A stretch of DNA of 46,142 nucleotides, taken from assembly GCA_017441845.1 (NCBI GenBank), contig JAFRVB010000008.1, positions 1 through 46,142 on the forward strand. Reading direction: 5' to 3'. Of this stretch, positions 24,830 to 32,558 are shown piece after piece. The first letter of the stretch is position 1. The number at the start of each line of letters is the position of its first letter. Both the position numbers and the translations under genes were made by a program. Below the pieces are notes generated by a model, which did no database searches, was not told the DNA's origin, and saw nothing but the letters and a program-made list of their open reading frames with translations. This stretch comes from Bacilli bacterium (GTDB lineage Bacteria; Bacillota_I; Bacilli_A; RF39; UBA660).

Positions 24830-26083
24830 CTATTTAATTAAATTCTTTATAGTCCAATTATATATATTATTAGAAACTATTCCTCTTAAATCACCCTCAG
24901 CTTTAAAATTAAAACCAAGTGCAACTATATAATATCTTTTATTTTTATAATTAAATCCCCATACACCATGTTTATAACTCTGAGTACCACTCTTTATATA
25001 AAATTTACCATTAGTATTACGATTACTAATACCAGAAGCAAAATATTGATTATTCATAGCAGCAATTGTAATTAAACCTAAATCTCCTGCAGTAACACCA
25101 TCTGTTCCCTTAGATATTCCATATTTATTACAACAACCAACTTTAGTTTTATAATTATAATTTACCCCACTAGCACTAGGAATATGTGTCTTTTCACATC
25201 CAACTTTTTTCAATAAATTATTAATATCATCCATTCCTAATAGATAAGCTTCTCCATCACTACTACAATTATGATATTTTTTACCTATAGCAATCGCTAT
25301 ATTAGCAGCTGTAATATTAGAAGATCCAGGAAAATCTTTAGTAGCAGCTTTACTTACAGAAAACTTATTTCCAACTTTAACATCAGGAGTACCAGCATAT
25401 TTCATAGTTTGAGCATATTGAGTACAAACAACAACATCTTTAGTTGGATCAAGTAATGTAACAGCAGCATATCCAGTAAATATCTTAGTAGTTGATCCAC
25501 CTTCTCTTAATAAATGTGATTTACGTTCAGCAAGTACCATACCATTACTATCTACTACTAAAACACTCAAATCACTTTTAGATGCTTTACTTAATACACT
25601 ATCTGGTACAGTAACAGCATTAGAATAATTCAACTTACTAGTAGTTGTTCCACTTTCGGTACTATTAGGATTACTATCAGTACCAACATATTCACTAGGA
25701 TCTATAATAAATGTTCCAGTTTTCTGTTTACCAGAATCTTTCTTTTCTTTATAGTCACTCATCTTAGTAGAAAAACTAATACCTTTAGCTTCAGAAAAAC
25801 ACTGTGCTATTTGAAAAGTATCTTTCATAAAAGTAATATTCATAATTAAATTAACAAATATTGGTAAAAATACTACTATTAGTAAAGCTTTAACTACATT
25901 TCTAATTCTTTTCTTATATACTTCATTCTTATCAGCATCTCTATCAGTAATAATTCTAAAAAACAAGTACGCTAAAGATACCATTGCGAGCATCGGTCCA
26001 ACGATTAATATCATATCAAAGATAGTTTTTAATATCTTTGCTATTATCGCAATACCATGATCACTACAAGTAGTAAGTATCAT
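24830..26083 (-). CDS. pilin-like two-helix domain fused to S11 D-Ala-D-Ala carboxypeptidase
   Basis: 417 residues. Residues 1-100 are almost identical to those of the neighbouring NlpC/P60 fusion (Cys6, two helices, basic loop, Cys95), followed by the KTGTFIIDPSEY linker. The rest is a penicillin-binding-protein-type serine peptidase: SxxK is S197-T-T-K200 in GGSTTKIFTGY, SxN is S254-S-N256 in GSSNITAANIAIAIG, and KSGT near residue 365 serves as the KTG box. These three motifs fit an S11 D,D-carboxypeptidase, which trims the terminal D-Ala of stem pentapeptides. Classical S11 enzymes carry a cleaved signal and a C-terminal amphipathic anchor; here anchoring is N-terminal through the shared module. 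Confidence 0.87.
   Translation of the reverse strand: MILTTCSDHGIAIIAKILKTIFDMILIVGPMLAMVSLAYLFFRIITDRDADKNEVYKKRIRNVVKALLIVVFLPIFVNLIMNITFMKDTFQIAQCFSEAKGISFSTKMSDYKEKKDSGKQKTGTFIIDPSEYVGTDSNPNSTESGTTTSKLNYSNAVTVPDSVLSKASKSDLSVLVVDSNGMVLAERKSHLLREGGSTTKIFTGYAAVTLLDPTKDVVVCTQYAQTMKYAGTPDVKVGNKFSVSKAATKDFPGSSNITAANIAIAIGKKYHNCSSDGEAYLLGMDDINNLLKKVGCEKTHIPSASGVNYNYKTKVGCCNKYGISKGTDGVTAGDLGLITIAAMNNQYFASGISNRNTNGKFYIKSGTQSYKHGVWGFNYKNKRYYIVALGFNFKAEGDLRGIVSNNIYNWTIKNLIK
25664..26083 (-). repeat. copy 2 of a duplicated membrane-module coding segment
   Basis: Codes for residues 1-140 of the carboxypeptidase fusion; nearly the same protein sequence as 24398-24817 in direct orientation. Recent duplication or gene conversion is likely. 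Confidence 0.85.
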
Positions 26084-26087
26084 TTAA

Positions 26088-26753
26088 TCACCTTTTCTTT
26101 TTTTTAAAAATAATATAAATATCAACACCTATAAATATAATTAAAAGTATTATAAAGAATAAAGTAATATTATCTCCACCACTAGTACTAGTATTATCAT
26201 CTAAAATCATCTGAATATTAACATTATTCTCATTATTATCATTAATAATCCAAGTATAAGTATTATTATCTACATCATTCGCAGTATCATCAATTACTTT
26301 TCTATCTGTTCTAACATTTATAGTTAAAGAATCTCCATATAAACAACTAAATTCTCCTAGAAAAGCTAATCTTAAATAACCATCTTTTCTCTCAATAACA
26401 GATTTTTGAAAACATTCATTATAAACTCTACTATTTTTAAAATTATCTACAGTATAATCATAATTTAATTTAACTATTGTATTTAATCCGTTCTTAGATA
26501 CATCTTTTTTATATTTAATTTTATTATTATTTGTGAATGGATATTGATCATTATTAATAAATGGAGTTATTTGATCATCATTTTCTATACCAGCTGCTTT
26601 TTCTTCAGCAGTTTGAGTAGTTATTTCATTATTAGGTATAGTTGAAATAATCTCTTCACTAATAGTATCTCCATTAATAGTAAGATTATATTCATTACTA
26701 CATCCAGTTAACACTAATACAAAAACTAAAATTAGTAATAATTTCTTCTTCAT
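26088..26753 (-). CDS. lipoprotein with LppM-like ectodomain and C-terminal membrane helix
   Basis: 221 residues. Type II signal peptide with lipobox LTGC (Cys about 18). The start of the mature part, YNLTINGDTISEEI, resembles LppM/DUF3153-type domains. The middle has two cysteines (YNECFQK, EFSCLYG) that may pair. A C-terminal transmembrane segment (ITLFFIILLIIFIGVDIYIIF) ends in a basic tail KKKKR, so the protein would be held to the membrane at both ends. It lies between the CHAP and carboxypeptidase fusions in one operon (12 nt and 4 nt gaps). A regulator or scaffold for the wall enzymes is a reasonable inference. Confidence 0.78.
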   Translation of the reverse strand: MKKKLLLILVFVLVLTGCSNEYNLTINGDTISEEIISTIPNNEITTQTAEEKAAGIENDDQITPFINNDQYPFTNNNKIKYKKDVSKNGLNTIVKLNYDYTVDNFKNSRVYNECFQKSVIERKDGYLRLAFLGEFSCLYGDSLTINVRTDRKVIDDTANDVDNNTYTWIINDNNENNVNIQMILDDNTSTSGGDNITLFFIILLIIFIGVDIYIIFKKKKR

Positions 26754-26765
26754 AAACCCCTCCTA

Positions 26766-27677
26766 CTACCAAGAACAATATCCATATATTTTATGACTAT
26801 TCTTAGGATACTGTCTAGTATGAACACTATTACTAGTATTTCCTTCAATAGTGTGTACTTTACCTCCAGAAACACCAGTAACTATTCCAATATGATCTTG
26901 TCCTCCACCATCCCAATCGAAGAAGATTAAATCTCCTTTTTGAGGTGTAAAACTATTACCACTATAATAAGTAGTTTTTTTATTCTTTTTACAATAATTT
27001 ATCCAACTACCACAACTAGCAGTTTTATGATTAAGCACACTAGATACTTTTTGACCATTATATTCAGCATGATGAACATTCCATGATACAAAACATGCAC
27101 ACCAAGCTACTCTACTTCTGAAGCCCATGAATTGCCAATACTTCTTTCCTCCTTTATGAGAAGGATCTTTTAATTGAGCTAAAGCTAAATCTGCTAAAGA
27201 ATCTTTTAAACTAGTAGAAGAAGTAGAATTAATTTCGTTTCCTCCTTCTCCCCTAAGTGAAGAGTTAGGGTCTTCGTTAGTACCTTTATATTTATTAGGA
27301 TCAATAATCATAGTACCAGTTTTCTCTTTACTAGATTTTTTACTTATATATTTACCACTAGTTACTTTGAAAGAATCAACTTCTTTCCAACAAGCACTAA
27401 TCTCAAAAGTATCTTTCATAAAAGTAATACTCATTATTAAAGTAACAAATATTGGTAAAAAGAATGTTATAAGTAAAGCAACTATACAATTTCTAATTCT
27501 TTTCTTATTTACTTCAAATGATTTCCCATCAGATGCAGACACTGATCTTAAACATATCCACGCTAAAGAGACTATTGCTAGTATTGGTCCAAGTATTTGG
27601 ATCATTTGAAAAATAGTCTTTAATATTTTAGTAATTTGTATTATTCCAGGATCGGAACATGTAACTGCTAATATCAT
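26766..27677 (-). CDS. pilin-like two-helix domain fused to CHAP amidase/endopeptidase
   Basis: 303 residues. Module: Cys7, helix 1 with QILGPILAIVSLAW, basic loop (EVNKKRIRN), helix 2 (CIVALLITFFLPIFVTLIM), Cys96; then the linker EKTGTMIIDPNKY (about 118-130). The C-terminal CHAP domain (about 155-303) shows WCACFVSW with catalytic Cys193, QKGDLIFFDW, DHIGIV with His262, and TIEGNTS. CHAP enzymes cut peptidoglycan as amidases or endopeptidases. It is the first gene of the operon and the most diverged copy of the module. Confidence 0.87.
   Translation of the reverse strand: MILAVTCSDPGIIQITKILKTIFQMIQILGPILAIVSLAWICLRSVSASDGKSFEVNKKRIRNCIVALLITFFLPIFVTLIMSITFMKDTFEISACWKEVDSFKVTSGKYISKKSSKEKTGTMIIDPNKYKGTNEDPNSSLRGEGGNEINSTSSTSLKDSLADLALAQLKDPSHKGGKKYWQFMGFRSRVAWCACFVSWNVHHAEYNGQKVSSVLNHKTASCGSWINYCKKNKKTTYYSGNSFTPQKGDLIFFDWDGGGQDHIGIVTGVSGGKVHTIEGNTSNSVHTRQYPKNSHKIYGYCSW
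27258..27677 (-). repeat. copy 3 (diverged) of the membrane-module coding segment
   Basis: Codes for the module and linker of the CHAP fusion. It aligns along its whole length with copies 1 and 2 with one residue inserted near the start; the Cys pair, GP, basic loop and IIDP linker are kept. Confidence 0.75.
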
Positions 27678-27695
27678 ATATAATCTCCTATGATA

Positions 27696-27704
27696 ATAAT
27701 ATCA
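27696..27704 (-). promoter_or_regulatory. extended -10 promoter of the wall-enzyme operon
   Basis: The minus strand reads TGATATTAT, followed by TAGGAGAT and the ATG at 27677. Confidence 0.65.
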
Positions 27705-27720
27705 CAAAATCAAAAGAAAA

Positions 27721-27737
27721 AGTAGACTAAGTCTACT
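27721..27737 (-). terminator. terminator of the 29303-27736 operon
   Basis: On the minus strand AGTAGAC, loop TTA and GTCTACT, followed by TTTTTC. It overlaps the stop codon at 27738-27736. Confidence 0.8.
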
Positions 27738-28746
27738 ATTTTACTGCCCAAAATGTTGGAATATCTCGAAGTCCATTTTTACCACCCGCAACTGGTGTAT
27801 TAATAATCTTATTATTGATGACTAATTCTGACGAAGCACCTCCATCTAAATTAGCTGCATTATATGCTCCATAGTTTTCCATAATATCACATAAATCAGT
27901 CATACTAGCACCTATACTAGTAGCTAGACGACCATTGATAACTAAGAATAAAACTATACCATCTCTTCTTTGACCAATAACAGTTCTTGGAGCTAATCCC
28001 CAACCACCATTACCTTTAACAAAACTACGTTTACCATTTATCATTAAGAATGGTCCAAATTCAACCGCATCACGATAAGTATTAAGAGCTTCATCATCAC
28101 TCATCTTACCCAAAACTAAAACATTATTTGGAGTAAAACCAATAAATCCTCCACCCCAATCAGCTTTTCTAAATTTACTAACTATTATTCCATCCTTAAT
28201 AACCGTACCATGAGGAGTCGCTCCATTACTATTCCAATTAGGATCATGAAATCCATTACCATTAATCATAATCGAAGCATTTTCTCTCTTACTAACAGTT
28301 AAAATATCTTCTCCTTTGATACCTAAATATCTAGTAGTCGTTAAATAAACTCTAGAAGGATCATATACAGCTACTAAATAACCATTATATCCTTTACCAG
28401 ATACTTTAATTAATTTATATAAATCACCTTCATCATGAGTTAATAATTCTTTTTCATATTTATTTTTATAAATACTTGTAGAATACTTCTTTAACTTAAT
28501 TAAAGAAGTATCAGTAACTTCATTTACTGGTACAACAATATTCTCACTCAATACTTTTTTAATAGTCTCATCATCATAAAACCATTTAGCTAAATATTGA
28601 TGAGATTTAGTAGTCATACTAGTAGTAATCCAAAAAGTCCTAAAACCATGCCAAGGTCCATAAAATAAAAAAACAAAACTGAATAAGAACAGACAGTCAA
28701 GCACGATAAAAGTAATTAGATATTTCCTTTTTATCCTAAGTAACAT
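27736..28746 (-). CDS. membrane-anchored phosphodiester glycosidase (NAGPA domain), paralog
   Basis: 336 residues; paralog of the protein at 21276-22355. Basic head, transmembrane segment (ITFIVLDCLFLFSFVFLFYG), a shared TTSMTTKSHQYLAKWFYD element, then the NAGPA-type domain: MINGNGFHD, GATPHGTVIKDG, GGGFIGFTPNNVLVL, GLAPRTVIGQRRDGIV and YNAANLDGGASSEL. Where the other paralog has INGGGF this one has INGNGF. It is paired with the 28749-29303 gene (2 nt gap) and sits upstream of the wall-enzyme operon. Likely acts on sugar-phosphate linkages of envelope polymers (family inference). Confidence 0.87.
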   Translation of the reverse strand: MLLRIKRKYLITFIVLDCLFLFSFVFLFYGPWHGFRTFWITTSMTTKSHQYLAKWFYDDETIKKVLSENIVVPVNEVTDTSLIKLKKYSTSIYKNKYEKELLTHDEGDLYKLIKVSGKGYNGYLVAVYDPSRVYLTTTRYLGIKGEDILTVSKRENASIMINGNGFHDPNWNSNGATPHGTVIKDGIIVSKFRKADWGGGFIGFTPNNVLVLGKMSDDEALNTYRDAVEFGPFLMINGKRSFVKGNGGWGLAPRTVIGQRRDGIVLFLVINGRLATSIGASMTDLCDIMENYGAYNAANLDGGASSELVINNKIINTPVAGGKNGLRDIPTFWAVK

Positions 28747-28748
28747 GA

Positions 28749-29303
28749 CTACATCTTCCCATCTATAGTTTTATCTTTATTATAATCAATATATTTTCTA
28801 TTAGTTTGATAAACATTAACTCTATTAACATTAACTAAGTTATATGTTTTAACATTCTTATTATAATTATCTATATCACTAACAAAATAATTATTAACTT
28901 GTTCATAAATTAATTTATAATTAGAGCATTTATTATTAACAGAAGCATCCATATAATATGAATCACATAATGAATTCATAATATTAACTTTCTTTTCTAT
29001 CTCATTAACCATTGATTCAAAATTAGATAACTTCTCTAATATTTCACCGTTAGTTTTATAAAAATTATCAAAGTATGTTTCATTTAAAGATGTTCCATAT
29101 AATTTTTCTCTTTCATCTTCAAATAAACTAACATTAGTACTTAACTCTTCATATGTATTATTAACATCTACTGCTCTTTTACTAACCATTTCATGGTCTT
29201 TTTTAAGTCCATCTATATAACAAGAAAAGGCACCACCAAAAATCATAAGAAAACTTAAGGCTACTAATACATATATAGTTTTTCTCTCTCCTATGATTTT
29301 CAT
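28749..29303 (-). CDS. membrane-anchored coiled-coil-like protein
   Basis: 184 residues, not recognised. N-terminal transmembrane segment (IYVLVALSFLMIFGGAFSCYI, about 10-30), then a helical, Glu/Asn/Lys-rich ectodomain with heptad-like Leu/Val spacing at about 45-105 (ELSTNVSLFEDEREKLYG, GEILEKLSNFESMVNEIEKK). Two cysteines (NSLCDSYY and NKCSNYK) follow. The partner gene is the second NAGPA glycosidase, so it may position that enzyme. GGGAGTG precedes the ATG. Confidence 0.72.
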   Translation of the reverse strand: MKIIGERKTIYVLVALSFLMIFGGAFSCYIDGLKKDHEMVSKRAVDVNNTYEELSTNVSLFEDEREKLYGTSLNETYFDNFYKTNGEILEKLSNFESMVNEIEKKVNIMNSLCDSYYMDASVNNKCSNYKLIYEQVNNYFVSDIDNYNKNVKTYNLVNVNRVNVYQTNRKYIDYNKDKTIDGKM

Positions 29304-29330
29304 ACTTACACTCCCTTATTATCTAAATTA

Positions 29331-29339
29331 ATAATATCA
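29331..29339 (-). promoter_or_regulatory. extended -10 promoter of the 29303-27736 operon
   Basis: The minus strand reads TGATATTAT with a poor -35 (TTGTGT, 17-nt spacing). Confidence 0.55.
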
Positions 29340-29400
29340 AATAACGTAAATTGACACAACACATTACACTCAAATTTACACAATAGGAATGTAAAATAAA

Positions 29401-29421
29401 AAAGCGATTTTACATCGCTTT
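29401..29421 (-). terminator. terminator of the glycosyltransferase gene
   Basis: On the minus strand AAAGCGAT, a 5-nt loop and ATCGCTTT, followed by TTTATTTT. The stop codon TAA is in the loop. Confidence 0.85.
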
Positions 29422-30600
29422 CTTTAATAAATCTAACCACATAGTAGAAACATACTTTATATCATACTTAGAAGCACTCTTTTTAGCGTTAGCTCCAAGT
29501 TTTTTTCTTAACTTCTCATTAACAATCAATTCTTCCACTTTTAAAGCATATTCTTCTAAATTTCTATCTTTAATCAAATATCCATTATATCCATCATCTA
29601 TTATTTCACGAGCACCTTCCGCAGAATCAAATGCGATACAAGGAAGACCCTCATTCATAGCTTCAATTAATGTTATACCAAATGATTCAGTATATGATGT
29701 CATCAAGTATATAGAACTACTTCTTAAAGATTCAATAATAAATTCTCTATCTCTAAATCCATAGAATTTAACATTAGCTATCTCTCTATCTTTAACATAT
29801 TCTTTTAATTTAGATTTTAATGCTCCATCACCTATGATATCTAATTTCCAATCAGGATAATCTTCATTAACACGTTTAAATATCTTAAGCAAATCAAAAT
29901 GTCCTTTTTCATATACTAAATTACTAGTACATATACATTTCTTACTAGTAAGTTTAGATCCAGTCTTTAACACTTTATCTAAAGCATTAGGTATATATAC
30001 ACATTCACATTTATATTTTTTTAATTTACTACTATAAAAATCTCTTAAACTCTTAGATACTACTACTAAGTAGTCTAAATTTTTAGTAAATTTAATAAAC
30101 TTTCTCGCATATTTCATATTACCATGATAATGTTCATGTTCCCAACCTATCTTTAAAGATTTCTTACTACCATATCTACTCAACCATTTATGAAAAACAT
30201 CTTTACTAGAAATAATAATATCAGAGTCACAACTCTTAATAAAATCTTTCATCGTTTTAGCTCTCTCATTATATATACTAATACCTGCATAAGTATCTTT
30301 AAACAACTTTTTAGTTTTATTTTTAGTAATATACTCTTCTCTTAATCTTCTATTTAATTTTAAAAACTTCTTCTGTTTCAACATAGTATTATAATCTTGA
30401 AGTAAAACAGGAAGTCTAGTCTCAATCAAATATTTAATATCTACTTTAGGATCCACAGGAAAACTAGGTTTATCATATAACTTATATGAGCACACTATTT
30501 CTACTTCATATTTAGATGATAATGCATTAGCCAAATGAACAACACTCTTCGCAATACCATCATATCCTAAATGTAGCGCTAAAATAGTAACTTTCTTCAT
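29410..30600 (-). CDS. glycosyltransferase family 4 protein
   Basis: About 396 residues, GT-B fold. N-terminal VTILALHLGYDGIAKSVVHLANAL is the usual acceptor-domain start (G-I-A-x-S). The C-terminal nucleotide-sugar domain has EKGHFDLLKIFKRV, LDIIGDGAL, VKFYGF and the E-x7-E motif ESFGITLIEAMNEGLP. The retaining GT4 class transfers sugars to polysaccharide, teichoic acid or lipid acceptors; the donor is not deducible. The ATG at 30600 is preferred: the GTG at 30606 lies within the GAGGTG site. It is a single-gene unit with a good promoter. Confidence 0.9.
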   Translation of the reverse strand: MKKVTILALHLGYDGIAKSVVHLANALSSKYEVEIVCSYKLYDKPSFPVDPKVDIKYLIETRLPVLLQDYNTMLKQKKFLKLNRRLREEYITKNKTKKLFKDTYAGISIYNERAKTMKDFIKSCDSDIIISSKDVFHKWLSRYGSKKSLKIGWEHEHYHGNMKYARKFIKFTKNLDYLVVVSKSLRDFYSSKLKKYKCECVYIPNALDKVLKTGSKLTSKKCICTSNLVYEKGHFDLLKIFKRVNEDYPDWKLDIIGDGALKSKLKEYVKDREIANVKFYGFRDREFIIESLRSSSIYLMTSYTESFGITLIEAMNEGLPCIAFDSAEGAREIIDDGYNGYLIKDRNLEEYALKVEELIVNEKLRKKLGANAKKSASKYDIKYVSTMWLDLLKKAM

Positions 30601-30620
30601 AAACACCTCACCCTATATTA

Positions 30621-30649
30621 ATTGTATCAAAAGTATTTAAAATAATCAA
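30621..30649 (-). promoter_or_regulatory. promoter of the glycosyltransferase gene
   Basis: On the minus strand TTGATT (30649-30644), a 17-nt spacer and an extended -10 TGATACAAT (30629-30621). Confidence 0.6.
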
Positions 30650-30674
30650 AATAGAGGTAAATTATTTTACAAAA

Positions 30675-30695
30675 AAAGATGGCTTAGCCATCTTT
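30675..30695 (-). terminator. terminator of the Pro/Val/Glu/Gln-rich protein gene
   Basis: On the minus strand AAAGATGGC, loop TAA and GCCATCTTT, followed by a T-run. Confidence 0.9.
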
Positions 30696-30697
30696 TA

Positions 30698-31717
30698 TTA
30701 ACTTTGAATTGTTGGGATTGCAGGTTGTGCTTCTGGTTGAGGTGCAGCAGGTACAGCCTCTACTTGAGGAACTGCTGGTGCTACAGGTTGAACTTCTGGT
30801 GCTGCTGGAGCAACAGGTGCAACTTCTGGAACCACAGGTTGTGCTTCAGGCATTGCTGGAGCAACAGGTTCTACTGCAGGTGCTACAGTTTGTACTTCTG
30901 GTACAGCTGGAGCAACAGGTTCTACAGCAGGTGCTACAGCTTCAACAGTTGGAACTTGTGGAACAGGTTGTGTATTTTCTAATGGATCAGCTCCACCATA
31001 TATTTGATGTGGTTGATCATCATTGTTTATTTGAATATTATCTACAACTGGACTTGCACCACCATAAATTGTTGGTTGTGCTTCAGGTGCTTGAGGTGCA
31101 ACTTCTGGAGCAACAGGTGCAGGTGCTACTGGTTGAGGCTCTGGTGCAGCAGGTGCTACAGGTGCAACTTCTGGAGTTGCTGGATTAGTAGCCATCACAT
31201 CGCCAGTTGCATCAACTGGTGCAGCATCAGTAGGTAAAATCTTAACGTCAGCCATTGTACCACCATTTTCTTCTGGCATTACAATTGGTTGTGCTGGCTC
31301 AGCTTGTGGTTGAACTTCTACTTGAGGAGTTTCAACTGCTACTGGTTGAGCTTCAACTTGTGGTTGTTCTACTGGTTGATCCATTGGTTGAACCTCAACA
31401 GGTTGTACTTCAACTGGTTGAACTTCTACTGGTTGTTCCATAGGTTGAGCTACAGGTTGAGCCATAGGATCAGGTGCTCCTCCCATTTGCATGTTCATAT
31501 CTTGGTTAAGTTGTTGCATATCAACAGCTTGACCAGTTACAGGATCTACACTTCCTTGTGAATTATCAACTGCCATTGCAGCATCAACTTTAGCTTTCTT
31601 TCCTTTTCTTCCTTGAACAATAACTAAAATCAAGGCTAAAACCAATAATAAAATTCCACCAGTAATTAATAAATTAGGAACTTCAGTGAAAAATTTTAAA
31701 TCAAATAGTATCATCAT
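30698..31717 (-). CDS. membrane-tethered Pro/Val/Glu/Gln/Ala-rich repeat protein
   Basis: About 339 residues. A short N-terminus and one transmembrane segment (LLITGGILLLVLALILVIV) are followed by GRKGKKAK, which predicts an outside N-terminus and a cytosolic C-terminus. The rest is low complexity: three VEVQP repeats, many PVAPA and PEVQP units, and two IYGGA(S/D)P motifs about 30 residues apart near the middle. The layout (N-terminal helix plus long P/Q-rich arm) recalls FtsZ-tethering proteins such as ZipA, but no FtsZ-binding domain is seen; function is unknown. I chose the ATG at 31717, with GGGAGTG 8 nt upstream. GC content is well above its neighbours, and long antisense frames through it are artefacts. 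Confidence 0.75.
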   Translation of the reverse strand: MMILFDLKFFTEVPNLLITGGILLLVLALILVIVQGRKGKKAKVDAAMAVDNSQGSVDPVTGQAVDMQQLNQDMNMQMGGAPDPMAQPVAQPMEQPVEVQPVEVQPVEVQPMDQPVEQPQVEAQPVAVETPQVEVQPQAEPAQPIVMPEENGGTMADVKILPTDAAPVDATGDVMATNPATPEVAPVAPAAPEPQPVAPAPVAPEVAPQAPEAQPTIYGGASPVVDNIQINNDDQPHQIYGGADPLENTQPVPQVPTVEAVAPAVEPVAPAVPEVQTVAPAVEPVAPAMPEAQPVVPEVAPVAPAAPEVQPVAPAVPQVEAVPAAPQPEAQPAIPTIQS

Positions 31718-31758
31718 ATGTAATACACTCCCTTTATTATATTCTATATCTATTATAT

Positions 31759-31787
31759 ATGATATCAAAAAAAAATACGTTATGCAA
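31759..31787 (-). promoter_or_regulatory. promoter of the Pro-rich protein gene
   Basis: On the minus strand TTGCAT (31787-31782), a 17-nt spacer and an extended -10 TGATATCAT (31767-31759). The leader is about 35 nt. Confidence 0.6.
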
Positions 31788-31864
31788 ACATTTTATTTTC
31801 TATACATTTTTAGACATTGTAAAAATCGTATAGTATGTTTTAAATTAGTGTAAAACATTAAATA

Positions 31865-31898
31865 AAAATGTTGTAATACAACGATTTCACAACATTTT
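31865..31898 (-). terminator. terminator of the rluA-like gene
   Basis: On the minus strand AAAATGTTGT and ACAACATTTT form a 10-bp stem with a 14-nt loop holding the stop TGA (31889-31887), followed by TATTT. Confidence 0.75.
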
Positions 31899-32558
31899 CT
31901 TGACATTATAATTCTTGAAATAACCATAGTTTTTAGGTATGATTTCGAACTTCATAGGCACCTGTTTTACAGGGTGAACAAACTCCAATTTATAAGCATA
32001 AAGTGCTACTGGTAAATTATCATTATCTACTCCATATCGATGATCTCCTAGGAGTGGAAATCCACGTGATGAAAATTGTACTCTAATCTGATGATGACGT
32101 CCTGTTAATAATTTGATTTTTACTACAGATGTATCAGTTTTTTTATCATACTCTAATAGCTCATAAGTAAGAGTCGCTTCTTTACCCTTCTCACTAACTA
32201 TACTATTTCCATTATCTAGTTTTTCTATCTTATCAGTAAATTTACCTTCTTTATCTATTTTACCATGACATATCGCAATATAAGTTTTATTGAAATCACC
32301 TTCTTTAATCATTTTACTTAGTCTAGCTGCAGCTTTAGAAGTCTTCGCAAAAACCATTACTCCTCCAACCATTCTATCTAATCTATGAACTAATCCAAGA
32401 TAGACATTACCTGGTTTATGATATTTTTCCTTTATATAATCTTTTAAAAGTGATAATAAATCAGGATCTTTAGTACTATCAGCTTGACTAAGCATATTTA
32501 TAGGTTTTTCCACAACTAATAGATGATTATCTTCATATAAAATATTAATATTAGTCAC
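31887..32558 (-). CDS. RluA-family rRNA/tRNA pseudouridine synthase
   Basis: The enzyme isomerises uridine to pseudouridine in rRNA or tRNA. Family motifs are clear: ILYEDNHLLVVEKP at the start, GLVHRLDRMVGGVMVFAK with the catalytic Asp in HRLD, and LLTGRHHQIRVQFSSRGFPLLGD. The single-domain form, about 223 residues, has no S4 domain, so the target base is uncertain. The start is most likely the GTG at 32558, with AGGTGG just upstream, overlapping the end of the methyltransferase gene by 8 nt; an ATG at 32573 is an alternative. Cotranscribed with the methyltransferase, so the pair is an RNA-modification operon. Confidence 0.92.
   Translation of the reverse strand: MTNINILYEDNHLLVVEKPINMLSQADSTKDPDLLSLLKDYIKEKYHKPGNVYLGLVHRLDRMVGGVMVFAKTSKAAARLSKMIKEGDFNKTYIAICHGKIDKEGKFTDKIEKLDNGNSIVSEKGKEATLTYELLEYDKKTDTSVVKIKLLTGRHHQIRVQFSSRGFPLLGDHRYGVDNDNLPVALYAYKLEFVHPVKQVPMKFEIIPKNYGYFKNYNVKKML

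Noticed and set aside
30704-31561. Several long plus-strand open frames (Leu/Val/Gln- or Trp/Cys/Arg-rich)
   Set aside because: They are antisense shadows of the Pro/Val/Glu/Gln-rich repeat gene; their odd compositions are the complement of its repeats.
30698-31717. Calling the Pro-rich membrane protein ZipA
   Set aside because: Only the layout is similar; there is no FtsZ-binding domain and low-complexity sequence gives no real homology.
14649-31856. TTACACT heptamer in three intergenic regions (near 14649, 29370 and 31850) as a shared operator
   Set aside because: By base composition roughly ten copies of this heptamer are expected in the window on both strands; no further conserved flanks were seen.
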